Numbered from the stretch's first letter, positions 1 to 5,427 are shown. The stretch: 5,427 nucleotides of DNA from Prevotellaceae bacterium (GCA_031259805.1 JAIRKX010000196.1:1-5427); one strand, 5' to 3'. The notes: generated from the sequence alone by a model not told the origin. A program made the numbers and translations.

Positions 1-115
1 TCTAACGAATGCGTTAGAACAACTCTAACGCATGCGTTAGAACAACTCTAACGCATGCGTTAGAATAATTCTAACCTATGCGTTAGAACGATTCTGCCTT
101 AGACGGCAGAGAGAC
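1..115. repeat. Tandem array of 23-bp palindromic units
   Basis: Five head-to-tail 23-bp units lie at 1-23, 24-46, 47-69, 70-92 and 93-115. Each is an 18-bp dyad followed by a 5-bp linker (ACAAC, ATAAT, ACGAT or similar). Units 2 and 3 carry the perfect palindrome TCTAACGCATGCGTTAGA. Unit 1 has one change in the centre, and unit 4 differs in the centre but keeps both 6-bp arms TCTAAC/GTTAGA. Unit 5 has both arms changed together to TCTGCC/GGCAGA, so pairing is kept. A sixth, badly decayed unit may start at 116. The array begins at the first base of the window, so it may extend further left. Function is unknown; a protein-binding array or a hairpin-forming element are both possible. Confidence 0.93.
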
Positions 116-155
116 TCTGCGTCGGGCAGCTATACTTACCGCTGGGTACGGACGG

Positions 156-272
156 ATGCTTCGAATGGAATATGTAGTTGATGCACGAGGGAGGGAACAA
201 CGGGGTTGCGTTACCATCGCCGGCTGGGGTTCTCCATACAGCGGCTATGCTCGCTGCGTGCGCAGTTTTTAG
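156..272 (+). pseudogene. Possible 3' remnant of a plus-strand surface-protein gene (38 codons)
   Basis: An ATG-started frame of 38 codons ends in TAG at 272. It stays open upstream only to 87, where a stop inside the palindromic array (84-86) closes it, so no full-length gene fits. Its last residues read GWGSPYSGYARCVRSF. The ARCVR ending near the stop recalls the VRCVR-type C-termini of Bacteroidetes fimbrillin-like and paralogous repeat surface proteins; this is an impression from memory, not an alignment. A small hairpin with a T-run lies over the stop codon, as expected at a real plus-strand gene end. It could instead be a chance frame or a small unknown protein. The gene would converge on the operon that ends at 328. 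Confidence 0.27.
254..270 (+). terminator. Weak plus-strand terminator-like hairpin
   Basis: CTGC and GCAG (254-257 and 262-265) can pair around a 4-base loop GTGC, and five T residues follow at 266-270. The stem is very short, so on its own this is weak evidence. It is listed because it coincides with the stop of the short frame at 156-272. Confidence 0.25.
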
Positions 273-289
273 TTTCAGCCCCCTAATCC

Positions 290-318
290 CGCAGAGACAC
301 GATGTTTAGCATCCTGCG
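290..318. terminator. Imperfect inverted repeat downstream of the operon
   Basis: CGCAG (290-294) pairs with CTGCG (314-318), and inside it GATG (301-304) pairs with CATC (310-313) around loop TTTAG. Six unpaired bases (295-300) bulge on one side. It lies 10 nt beyond the stop codon of the last operon gene and between two possibly convergent genes, where a shared terminator would be expected. No T-run follows on the minus strand, so termination is an inference from position. Confidence 0.3.
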
Positions 319-327
319 TATCCCGCC

Positions 328-1266
328 TTATAGCTCTAAAAACGGGTATCGCTCCGTCAATGCCTGCTGTTGTTTTTCCCTGTTTTCGACAAATTGTCGG
401 TGCGCGTCGGTGTCGGGGTGTAGCGGGCGGTGTTGCTGCGCGGCAGTGAGGCGCTCTACTTCGTGCATGATGGCGAGGGTCTCGTCGTCGAATGCGGCGG
501 TGGCGAAACGTTGCCAGATGTAGTCGATCGCCTGCGCCGACGGGTGGAGCATGTCGGCGGCATAGAAACGGTAATCGCGCAGTTCGTCCATCATTATTTC
601 ATAGGCGGGGAAATAATAACAGCGGTGCGGGAAATGCTGTTGCAGGGTTTCGATGGCGATCAGCAGATGGGCTTTGCTTAGCTGATTGCCGTGCGCGCCG
701 TCTTTCCGGTGGCGAATGGGGCTGACCGTCAGCATCCATAAGCAGTCCTGTTTAGCCTGTATTTCATTGGCCAGCGTCGCCGCCGTGTCATTCGCCGGCA
801 GGAAAATACGCTCGAATGCGTTGGCCGGCAATTTGTGGCAATTGTTCACAATCCGTCCGCTTGCCGTATGGCGGTATGCCCACGATGTACCCAAACTCAG
901 CGCTATGACACGCGCCTTGCACCATGCTTCATGTCCTTTCTCCAGCGCCTCATTAGCCTGCCGGAGAAAGGTTGCGCGGTCGGGATGGGCAAAGAGGCTG
1001 TGGTGCGCAAAAGTCGTCCACAGGCCGTTGACGCAGATGAGCTCGTCGTCGCCGAAAGGCTGTCCGGTACGCAGCCGTCGCAGGCTTTGGGCGACGGAAC
1101 AGGGATTATAGACCGTACCGAACGGATTCACCGTAACCGGAAACCGGCGCTGCCGCATCGCTTCGCCGATGTGCGTCACAAAGCACGAGCCGACCAGTAG
1201 CGCCGGCGTGCGGTAATTCAGTTTTTCCGGCAGCGCCGGAATGTTTATTGTGGTTTGCCACTGCAT
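328..1266 (-). CDS. GSCFA-domain protein (SGNH-hydrolase-like)
   Basis: This 312-residue protein belongs to the GSCFA family, a poorly characterised Bacteroidetes family related to SGNH/GDSL hydrolases. The family motif appears as GSCF at residues 26-29, followed by VNPFGTVYNP (about 46-55), SLGTSWAYRH (124-133), NNCHKLP (141-147), TVSPIRH (180-186) and DMLHPS (238-243). By analogy with SGNH enzymes, Ser27 would be the nucleophile and Asp238/His241 would complete the active site; the substrate is unknown. No signal peptide or membrane segment is visible, so a cytoplasmic location is inferred. The start is the ATG at 1266, because MQWQTTINIPALPEKLNY matches the usual N-terminus; a TTG three codons upstream is less likely. 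The gene overlaps the end of queG by 22 nt, which suggests translational coupling. It is the last gene of the operon. Confidence 0.93.
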   Translation of the reverse strand: MQWQTTINIPALPEKLNYRTPALLVGSCFVTHIGEAMRQRRFPVTVNPFGTVYNPCSVAQSLRRLRTGQPFGDDELICVNGLWTTFAHHSLFAHPDRATFLRQANEALEKGHEAWCKARVIALSLGTSWAYRHTASGRIVNNCHKLPANAFERIFLPANDTAATLANEIQAKQDCLWMLTVSPIRHRKDGAHGNQLSKAHLLIAIETLQQHFPHRCYYFPAYEIMMDELRDYRFYAADMLHPSAQAIDYIWQRFATAAFDDETLAIMHEVERLTAAQQHRPLHPDTDAHRQFVENREKQQQALTERYPFLEL

Positions 1267-2156
1267 ATGTTCCAATTCGATTGTAGTTTCACAAAGCCGG
1301 TTTCGCGTAATACCGACTGTGCAAAGATACGATTAAAAGCCGCTTTGTCTAACGCCTGCCAGTCGGTGGCGGTGAACCGGACGATTTCGGAGATCGTCCA
1401 TCCGGCATGACGGTGCGGCGGCGCGGCCACGTTCCAAGGGCAGGCCAGCTGACAGTAGTCGCAACCGAAGCAATAGGGGCGGATGTCGACGCCGTTCTCG
1501 CCTTTTCGTTTGTTATGGTAGGAGATGCAGCGGTTGGCGTCCAGCCGGTAGGCCTCCAGCGCCCCGCCCGGGCAGGCGTCGAGGCAGCGGCGGCAGCTTC
1601 CGCAGCGGGAGGCGGTTATCGGGGCGTCGTAGTCCAACTCCGCCGACACCAGCAGTTCGGCAATGAACGTAAACGACCCGAAGCGGGGCGAAACAAGCAG
1701 GCAGTTTTTCCCAATCCAGCCTAATCCGGCGCGCATAGCCCACACCTTTTCCAGCACCGGCGCCGAATCGACAAAGCCACGCAGCCGGACGTCGGGGAAT
1801 GCCGCCGCTATTGACGCACTAAGGAGTTTTAATTTCTGATGAATCACATCGTGATAGTTGCGAACGTATGCGTAGTACGCGATTTTCGGTGCATCGGGCG
1901 GCTGCGTCTCCGGCGGCTTATAGTTGAGCAGCATGACAACCGCCGATTGAGCGCCGTCGAGCAGTAGCGCCGGATTTTCGCGCTTGTCCGTATGCCGTTC
2001 CATATAGGTCATACCGGCATGACAACCGTCGGCCAGCCATTGCCGCAGTTGTGCCGTCTCCGCCGTGAGCGGGGCGATGGGCGCAATACCGCACGCATCG
2101 AAGCCGGCGCCGGCGACCGCCTCTTTAATCATTCGGGTCAGGGACGTTTTATCCAT
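1245..2156 (-). CDS. queG: Epoxyqueuosine reductase QueG
   Basis: QueG performs the last step of queuosine synthesis: cobalamin-dependent reduction of epoxyqueuosine to queuosine at the wobble base of GUN-anticodon tRNAs. The 303-residue product has the family pattern: N-terminal GFDACGIAP (18-26), the cobalamin/active-site region with GFVDSAPVLEK (127-137, Asp130 in the place of the family's catalytic Asp) and GLGWIGKN (144-151). Two ferredoxin-type [4Fe-4S] motifs follow, C185-x2-C-x2-C-x3-CP and C229-x2-C-x2-C-x3-CP, with an extra conserved-type Cys210. It lacks the C-terminal HEAT-like extension of E. coli QueG (about 380 residues), giving a compact form. The start is the ATG at 2156; a TTG seven codons upstream adds residues unlike the family. 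It follows the glycosyltransferase by 34 nt and its end overlaps the GSCFA gene. Confidence 0.96.
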   Translation of the reverse strand: MDKTSLTRMIKEAVAGAGFDACGIAPIAPLTAETAQLRQWLADGCHAGMTYMERHTDKRENPALLLDGAQSAVVMLLNYKPPETQPPDAPKIAYYAYVRNYHDVIHQKLKLLSASIAAAFPDVRLRGFVDSAPVLEKVWAMRAGLGWIGKNCLLVSPRFGSFTFIAELLVSAELDYDAPITASRCGSCRRCLDACPGGALEAYRLDANRCISYHNKRKGENGVDIRPYCFGCDYCQLACPWNVAAPPHRHAGWTISEIVRFTATDWQALDKAAFNRIFAQSVLRETGFVKLQSNWNICSGKPQ

Positions 2157-2190
2157 TAGCGGAAAAGGACAAGCCAATAGCGCCGGACGG

Positions 2191-3204
2191 TTAGAGAAAG
2201 GCTTGCGCCCGAGCGATAATCACCGCCGGCGGAATGCTTTGCAGGCAATGGTAATCACGGCGGAAGCAGGGTTTATTCCCATAGATGGAGCAGGGACTGC
2301 ATGGCAGCTCGGCGCAGACGGCATTGCCCGGCGCCTGCCGCCAGCCGTAGAAGCCGGCGTAAGGATGCGTCGCGCCCCACACCGACACCACCGGCGTGCC
2401 GACAAACGAGGCAAAGTGCATGTTGGCCGAATCCATGCTAATCATCACCGACAGCCGCTGCATCAGCGCCAGCTCGTCGGCCAGCGTCAGTTGTCCGGCG
2501 GTGGAGCGGACAGGCGGATAGCGGCGTTCCCATTCTTCGAGGATCGTCTGCTCGCGACGACCGCCGCCGAAGAGAAACACCTCCGTATCGGCGCAGGCGG
2601 CAAAGTAAGCGACGACCTCCTGCATTTTCTCCGTCGGATATACTTTTCCGTCGTGCGCGGCAAAAGGCGCGATGCCCACGACTTTCGACGTCGTCGGGGT
2701 GATGCCGCCGCTCGACGGCATGTATGCAGGCGTGGCCGGCGGCGCATCGGGCGACAGCGGCTGCCCGATGCATCGCGCAAGCGTTTCGCGATAGCGATCG
2801 AACGTCGATTTCAGCGGCTGCCGTACCTTGTACCGGCGACGGGTGAGCCGGCGTTTGGCCGCCCGTCCTTTCCGAATGACGCGCACCCGCCGACCCGATA
2901 GCCGCAGCAGTCCCCGCAGGATCTGCGTCCGCAACACATCGTGAATGTCTGCGACAACGTCGGGCTGCTGTGCCCGGATCATACGACACAGCCGCCATAT
3001 CCCACGCAGCCCGCGATAGTCCGTCTTCTCGTCTATTCCGATAAATCGCAGGTTGGGCAGGCCGGTAAACAGCGGCTGCATAAACGGCTGCGAGACCATC
3101 GTGAAAACCGTGTCGGGAAACTGCACCGCCACCTGCCGTACAACCGCCGCTGCCATCGCAATATCGCCGATGGCCGAAAGACGGATGATGAGGATGTGGG
3201 ACAT
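2191..3204 (-). CDS. Glycosyltransferase family 9 (heptosyltransferase-like)
   Basis: This 337-residue protein resembles ADP-heptose:LPS heptosyltransferases of family GT9, which add sugars to the inner core of lipopolysaccharide on the cytoplasmic face of the inner membrane. The N-terminal Rossmann half opens with ILIIRLSAIGDI (4-15), including the IGD motif, and has DIHDVLR at 86-92. A strongly basic stretch (104-130) follows, fitting an anionic lipid acceptor. The C-terminal nucleotide-sugar half holds VGIAPFAAHDGKVYP (176-190) and SMDSANMHFASFVGTP (256-271), followed by WGATHP. Near the end is a cysteine cluster: C297, C302, C305, C313, C320. Length is normal and there is no signal peptide. 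The donor and acceptor cannot be read from the sequence; I recognise the family, not a specific Waa enzyme. It starts 38 nt after the S41 protease stop. Confidence 0.93.
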   Translation of the reverse strand: MSHILIIRLSAIGDIAMAAAVVRQVAVQFPDTVFTMVSQPFMQPLFTGLPNLRFIGIDEKTDYRGLRGIWRLCRMIRAQQPDVVADIHDVLRTQILRGLLRLSGRRVRVIRKGRAAKRRLTRRRYKVRQPLKSTFDRYRETLARCIGQPLSPDAPPATPAYMPSSGGITPTTSKVVGIAPFAAHDGKVYPTEKMQEVVAYFAACADTEVFLFGGGRREQTILEEWERRYPPVRSTAGQLTLADELALMQRLSVMISMDSANMHFASFVGTPVVSVWGATHPYAGFYGWRQAPGNAVCAELPCSPCSIYGNKPCFRRDYHCLQSIPPAVIIARAQAFL

Positions 3205-3242
3205 GCCGAATGGTTGATTTGCTTAACTATTCTCTGCGCTTC

Positions 3243-4871
3243 TTATTCGCTTGTCGCCATTCCTAATTCCACAGCTGTTTTCACCTGCGTATCACGGCGG
3301 AGCATAGCGCGGATACGCCCGGAGGTATAGTAGTAGCGGGCGCAGATTTCCTCTTCGAGCAGGGGTTGGAGTTCAGGGCGGTAACGCCGCAGTTTGTCGC
3401 GCTTGTCGGTATTGATTTTGGCTTGCAGCGCCGTCAGTTCATCTTTCGTATCGTCGTATAACTGTTCATACCGGAGGGTCTCTATCAGTTTTTCAAATTG
3501 CAGCTCGGACGCGGTACGCCCGTCGAACTGCCGGCCGACGGCATATTCAATAAAATCTTCATAATCGTCGTCGGTCAGATGAAAATCTTCCGGCGCGGCG
3601 ATGGCGGGATGCGTGGCAAAATAGCGGACGGAATAATTCCACGGGATGTCGCGCGCCACTAATTCGTAGGTCGTGCGGGCATACGTCGGCGGTTCGGCTG
3701 TGATGTCGGGCGTGATGCCGCCGCCGTCGTAGACCGTCCGACCGTTTTTCGTTTGGAATGCTCTACGGAGGGAATCGGGGATATTGCCCGCGCTGCCGTC
3801 CTCGTTGCGATGGCTGTAGTCGATGATTTGGATGCAACGCCCCGATGGAATGTAATATTTAGCCGACGTTACTTTTAACTGCGTATTATAACCTAATTTG
3901 CGCACCGCCTGTACCAGCCCTTTGCCGAAGGTGCGCGTGCCGACGATCACCGCGCGGTCTAAATCCTGCAATGCCCCCGCCAGAATTTCCGCCGCCGACG
4001 CCGATGCATTATTCACCAGCACCACAATCGGAATTTGCGTGTCCAGCGGCGCTTCCTGCGTCCGGTACGTGGCCTCAAACAGTTTGATACGCCCGCGAGC
4101 CGTAACGACTTCCGTCCCGCGCGGCACGAACAGCCCGACCATATTGACTGCCTCTTCGAGCAGCCCGCCGCCGTTGGAGCGAACGTCAATAATCAGACGC
4201 CGCAACCGACCGGTTTTTTGGAGCGACAGGAAAGCGTTTTTAAAATCACGACTTCCGTCCTTCGTAAATGCCGTAACGCGGATGTAGCCTGTGCTGTCGG
4301 CCACGAGACCGGCAAAGGCGATGTCGGAAAGATGTACACGTTCGCGGACGACCGACAACGACAGCGTATCACCGCCGCGCAACTTCACGACCTTCAGCGC
4401 GACCGGCGTCCCGGCGATTCCCCGAAGAGTTTTACTGGCTTTATCCACCGGCATGTCGCGGGCGTTTTGTCCGTCGATTTCTACCAGCAGGTCGCCGGCC
4501 ACCAATCCGGCGCGGTCGGCAGGAAAGCCTTCGTACTGTTCGGATATTTCGATGCCGCCCGACGCTTTTCTAATCAACGCCCCGACACCGCCATACTGAC
4601 CGGTGGTTACAATATCAAAATCGCCCGACACCTCTTCGGGAATATACACCGTATAGGGGTCGAGGCTTTCGAGCATAGCCTCAATACCGATTTCCACCAG
4701 CCGGTCGATCTTTACGGAATCGACATAGAACAGCGACAGTTCGCGCACCATAGAATGAAAAATATCCAGACTTTGAGCGGTCTTAAAGTCGTCCGACTGT
4801 GCCGGCGCCGCCACCGGCCACGCAGCTACCCATGCGGTCACTACGATAAGAAGTTTTTGAAACAATTGCAT
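3243..4871 (-). CDS. S41A carboxyl-terminal processing protease (CtpA/Prc-like), exported
   Basis: This 542-residue protein is a periplasmic C-terminal processing serine protease. From the ATG at 4871 it has a signal peptide (charged start, hydrophobic LLIVVTAWVAAW, likely cleavage after APA at residue 24) and no lipobox Cys. An N-terminal helical region follows, then a PDZ domain (about 90-177, with GQYGGVG and FPADRAGLVAGD) for substrate recognition, and then the S41 catalytic domain. The core reads DVRSNGGG (229-236), NNASASAAEI with nucleophile Ser292, and TFGKGLVQ with general-base Lys317. The 25-residue Ser-Lys spacing equals that of known CtpB and Prc. A tail of about 150 residues follows the catalytic domain. 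A TTG nine codons upstream is rejected as start because it lies inside the promoter's -7 box. It is the first gene of the operon; its substrates are unknown. Confidence 0.96.
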   Translation of the reverse strand: MQLFQKLLIVVTAWVAAWPVAAPAQSDDFKTAQSLDIFHSMVRELSLFYVDSVKIDRLVEIGIEAMLESLDPYTVYIPEEVSGDFDIVTTGQYGGVGALIRKASGGIEISEQYEGFPADRAGLVAGDLLVEIDGQNARDMPVDKASKTLRGIAGTPVALKVVKLRGGDTLSLSVVRERVHLSDIAFAGLVADSTGYIRVTAFTKDGSRDFKNAFLSLQKTGRLRRLIIDVRSNGGGLLEEAVNMVGLFVPRGTEVVTARGRIKLFEATYRTQEAPLDTQIPIVVLVNNASASAAEILAGALQDLDRAVIVGTRTFGKGLVQAVRKLGYNTQLKVTSAKYYIPSGRCIQIIDYSHRNEDGSAGNIPDSLRRAFQTKNGRTVYDGGGITPDITAEPPTYARTTYELVARDIPWNYSVRYFATHPAIAAPEDFHLTDDDYEDFIEYAVGRQFDGRTASELQFEKLIETLRYEQLYDDTKDELTALQAKINTDKRDKLRRYRPELQPLLEEEICARYYYTSGRIRAMLRRDTQVKTAVELGMATSE

Positions 4872-4895
4872 CGCAATAAAATTTGATTTAAGGCG

Positions 4896-4903
4896 CAAAG
4901 ATA
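4896..4903 (-). promoter_or_regulatory. Bacteroidetes-type promoter -7 box for the operon
   Basis: On the minus strand this reads TATCTTTG, a perfect match to the TAnnTTTG -7 element used by the primary sigma factor of Bacteroides. It sits 24 nt before the protease ATG at 4871, giving a short leader if transcription starts about 7 nt downstream. A -33 TTTG element is not clear: the nearest candidate is TTTA at 4921-4924, with a 17-bp gap. There is no good Shine-Dalgarno sequence, as is usual in this phylum. Confidence 0.65.
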
Positions 4904-4916
4904 CGGTTTTTTTGGG

Positions 4917-4948
4917 GAGTTAAAGGAGTTTGGAGAGTTCAAGAAGTT
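4917..4948. repeat. Short 9-bp direct repeat
   Basis: GAGTT begins at 4917, 4926 and 4935, and AAGTT at 4944, so the period is exactly 9 bp: GAGTTAAAG, GAGTTTGGA, GAGTTCAAG, AAGTTAAAG. A final decayed copy (TAGTC) follows at 4953. The array sits 14 to 45 bp upstream of the operon's -7 box, where -33 recognition or activator binding would occur. Read on the minus strand it gives Asn/Ser/Phe/Leu-rich codons, which is probably meaningless. Confidence 0.75.
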
Positions 4949-5018
4949 AAAGTAGTCATGCGGAGGCAACCCCTCCCACATCCCCGTACCAATCAACGAA
5001 CCCAAAAAGAACGTCCCT

Positions 5019-5333
5019 AACTGAATTGAAGAACTCTCCAACTGAATTGAAGAGCGCAATAATTGAATTGAAGAGCGCAATAACTGAGTTGAAGAGCGCA
5101 ATAATTGAGTTGAAGAGCTCTCCAACTGAGTTGAAGAGCGCAATAATTGAGTTGTTGGGAGCAACAATTGAGTTGATGGGAGCAACAATTGAGTTGATGG
5201 GAGCAACAATTGAGTTGATGGGAGCAACAATTGAGTTGATGGGCCCAACAATTGAGTTGTTGGGAGCAACAATTGAGTTGACGAGCCCAACAATTGAGTT
5301 GTTGGGAGCAACAATTGAGTTGTTGGGCCCAAC
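5019..5333. repeat. Array of fifteen 21-bp tandem units
   Basis: Fifteen uninterrupted 21-bp units run from 5019-5039 to 5313-5333, with a decayed partial copy after 5334. All share the 10-bp core AAYTGARTTG followed by a variable 11-bp tail. Units 1-6 (5019-5144) have tails such as AAGAGCGCAAT or AAGAGCTCTCC; units 7-15 (5145-5333) have TTGGGAGCAAC, ATGGGAGCAAC or ...GGGCCCAAC. Units 8-10 are identical, as are units 7, 12 and 14, which shows recent duplication. Because 21 is a multiple of 3 and the unit holds a stop in only one frame, several long spurious frames cross it. It lies between the upstream gene's terminator-like hairpin and the operon promoter. Confidence 0.96.
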
Positions 5334-5354
5334 AGTTACATTGTAAGCATATGC

Positions 5355-5375
5355 AAAAACTGCTACGTCGGCAGT
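5355..5375 (-). terminator. Terminator-like hairpin after the upstream gene
   Basis: On the minus strand, ACTGC (5375-5371) pairs with GCAGT (5363-5359) around a 7-base loop, and the T-run TTTTT follows at 5359-5355. It overlaps the stop codon of the partial gene to its right, as an intrinsic terminator would. The stem is only 5 bp. If functional, it separates the upstream gene from the protease operon and leaves the 21-bp array largely untranscribed. Confidence 0.4.
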
Positions 5376-5427
5376 CAATGGCCGTCTTTCTCCTCCATTT
5401 TCTGGTAGGCCCGTCGGTATTGCAGGG
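5375..5427 (-). CDS. C-terminal end of an unidentified upstream gene (partial)
   Basis: The minus strand entering the window reads LQYRRAYQKMEEKDGH and then TGA (5377-5375). The charged, helix-like tail, the terminator-like hairpin over the stop, and the matching orientation to the operon make it likely to be a real gene end. Sixteen residues are too few to identify the family. From memory, a dCMP deaminase gene often precedes the S41 protease in Bacteroidales, which makes that a reasonable guess but not a call. Confidence 0.5.
   Translation of the reverse strand, partial: LQYRRAYQKMEEKDGH

Noticed and set aside
1..115. CRISPR array
   Set aside because: Units are contiguous with 5-bp near-constant linkers; there are no unique spacers of about 30 bp and no cas genes.
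1264..1300. Frameshift at the end of queG
   Set aside because: The last residues (GFVKLQSNWNI) deviate from the usual GLKRN ending but still align in the same frame, and the overlap with the next gene explains the altered tail.
2065..2901. Plus-strand frame of 278 residues opposite queG and the glycosyltransferase
   Set aside because: It is Arg/His-rich with no recognisable motifs, and lies antisense to two genes with clear family motifs.
4035..4886. Plus-strand frame of 283 residues opposite the protease
   Set aside because: It is antisense to a complete S41 protease with its catalytic residues, and shows no domain of its own.
4841..5332. Minus-strand repetitive protein (TQLLLP repeats) running into the protease gene
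   Set aside because: It overlaps the promoter and the protease signal peptide in another frame; it is a by-product of the repeat composition.
5019..5333. CRISPR array
   Set aside because: The 21-bp units abut directly with no spacers between them; this is a simple tandem repeat.
4872..5374. A mobile element or insertion sequence in the intergenic region
   Set aside because: I found no transposase fragment, terminal inverted repeats or target-site duplication; the region is accounted for by the promoter, the repeats and the hairpin.
4956..5378. Minus-strand repetitive protein of 140 residues (NNSIVAP repeats)
   Set aside because: It begins with TTG over the stop of the upstream gene and consists almost wholly of the repeat, which is open in five of six frames because the period is a multiple of three.

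Overview
The window looks like a chromosomal segment of a Bacteroidota bacterium, most likely order Bacteroidales. Three things point there: a GSCFA-family protein (a family I associate with this phylum), a perfect match to the Bacteroides-type -7 promoter element TAnnTTTG upstream of the first operon gene, and genes without clear Shine-Dalgarno sequences. The coding DNA is fairly GC-rich. I cannot name the genus from the sequence alone.

Layout, left to right. Positions 1-115 hold a tandem array of 23-bp units, each built on an 18-bp palindrome. Positions 116-327 are mostly non-coding. They include a short plus-strand reading frame (156-272) that may be the 3' end of a degraded surface-protein gene, with a small hairpin and T-run at its end, and an imperfect inverted repeat (290-318) between it and the convergent operon. 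Positions 328-4871 are a compact four-gene minus-strand operon. In transcription order it encodes an exported S41A carboxyl-terminal processing protease, a family 9 glycosyltransferase (heptosyltransferase-like), the epoxyqueuosine reductase QueG, and a GSCFA-domain SGNH-hydrolase-like protein. Spacings are 38 nt, 34 nt and a 22-nt overlap. Positions 4872-5374 are intergenic: a -7 promoter box, a 9-bp direct repeat over the promoter's upstream part, and fifteen 21-bp tandem units. At the right edge are a terminator-like hairpin and the last codons of another minus-strand gene.

The operon mixes envelope functions (protease, sugar transfer, possibly GSCFA) with tRNA modification (QueG). I see no single pathway joining the four products, so co-transcription probably reflects housekeeping order. 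No defence system, CRISPR array, transposase, tRNA or rRNA is visible. The part least explained by known families is the pair of dyad-symmetric tandem arrays flanking the operon.
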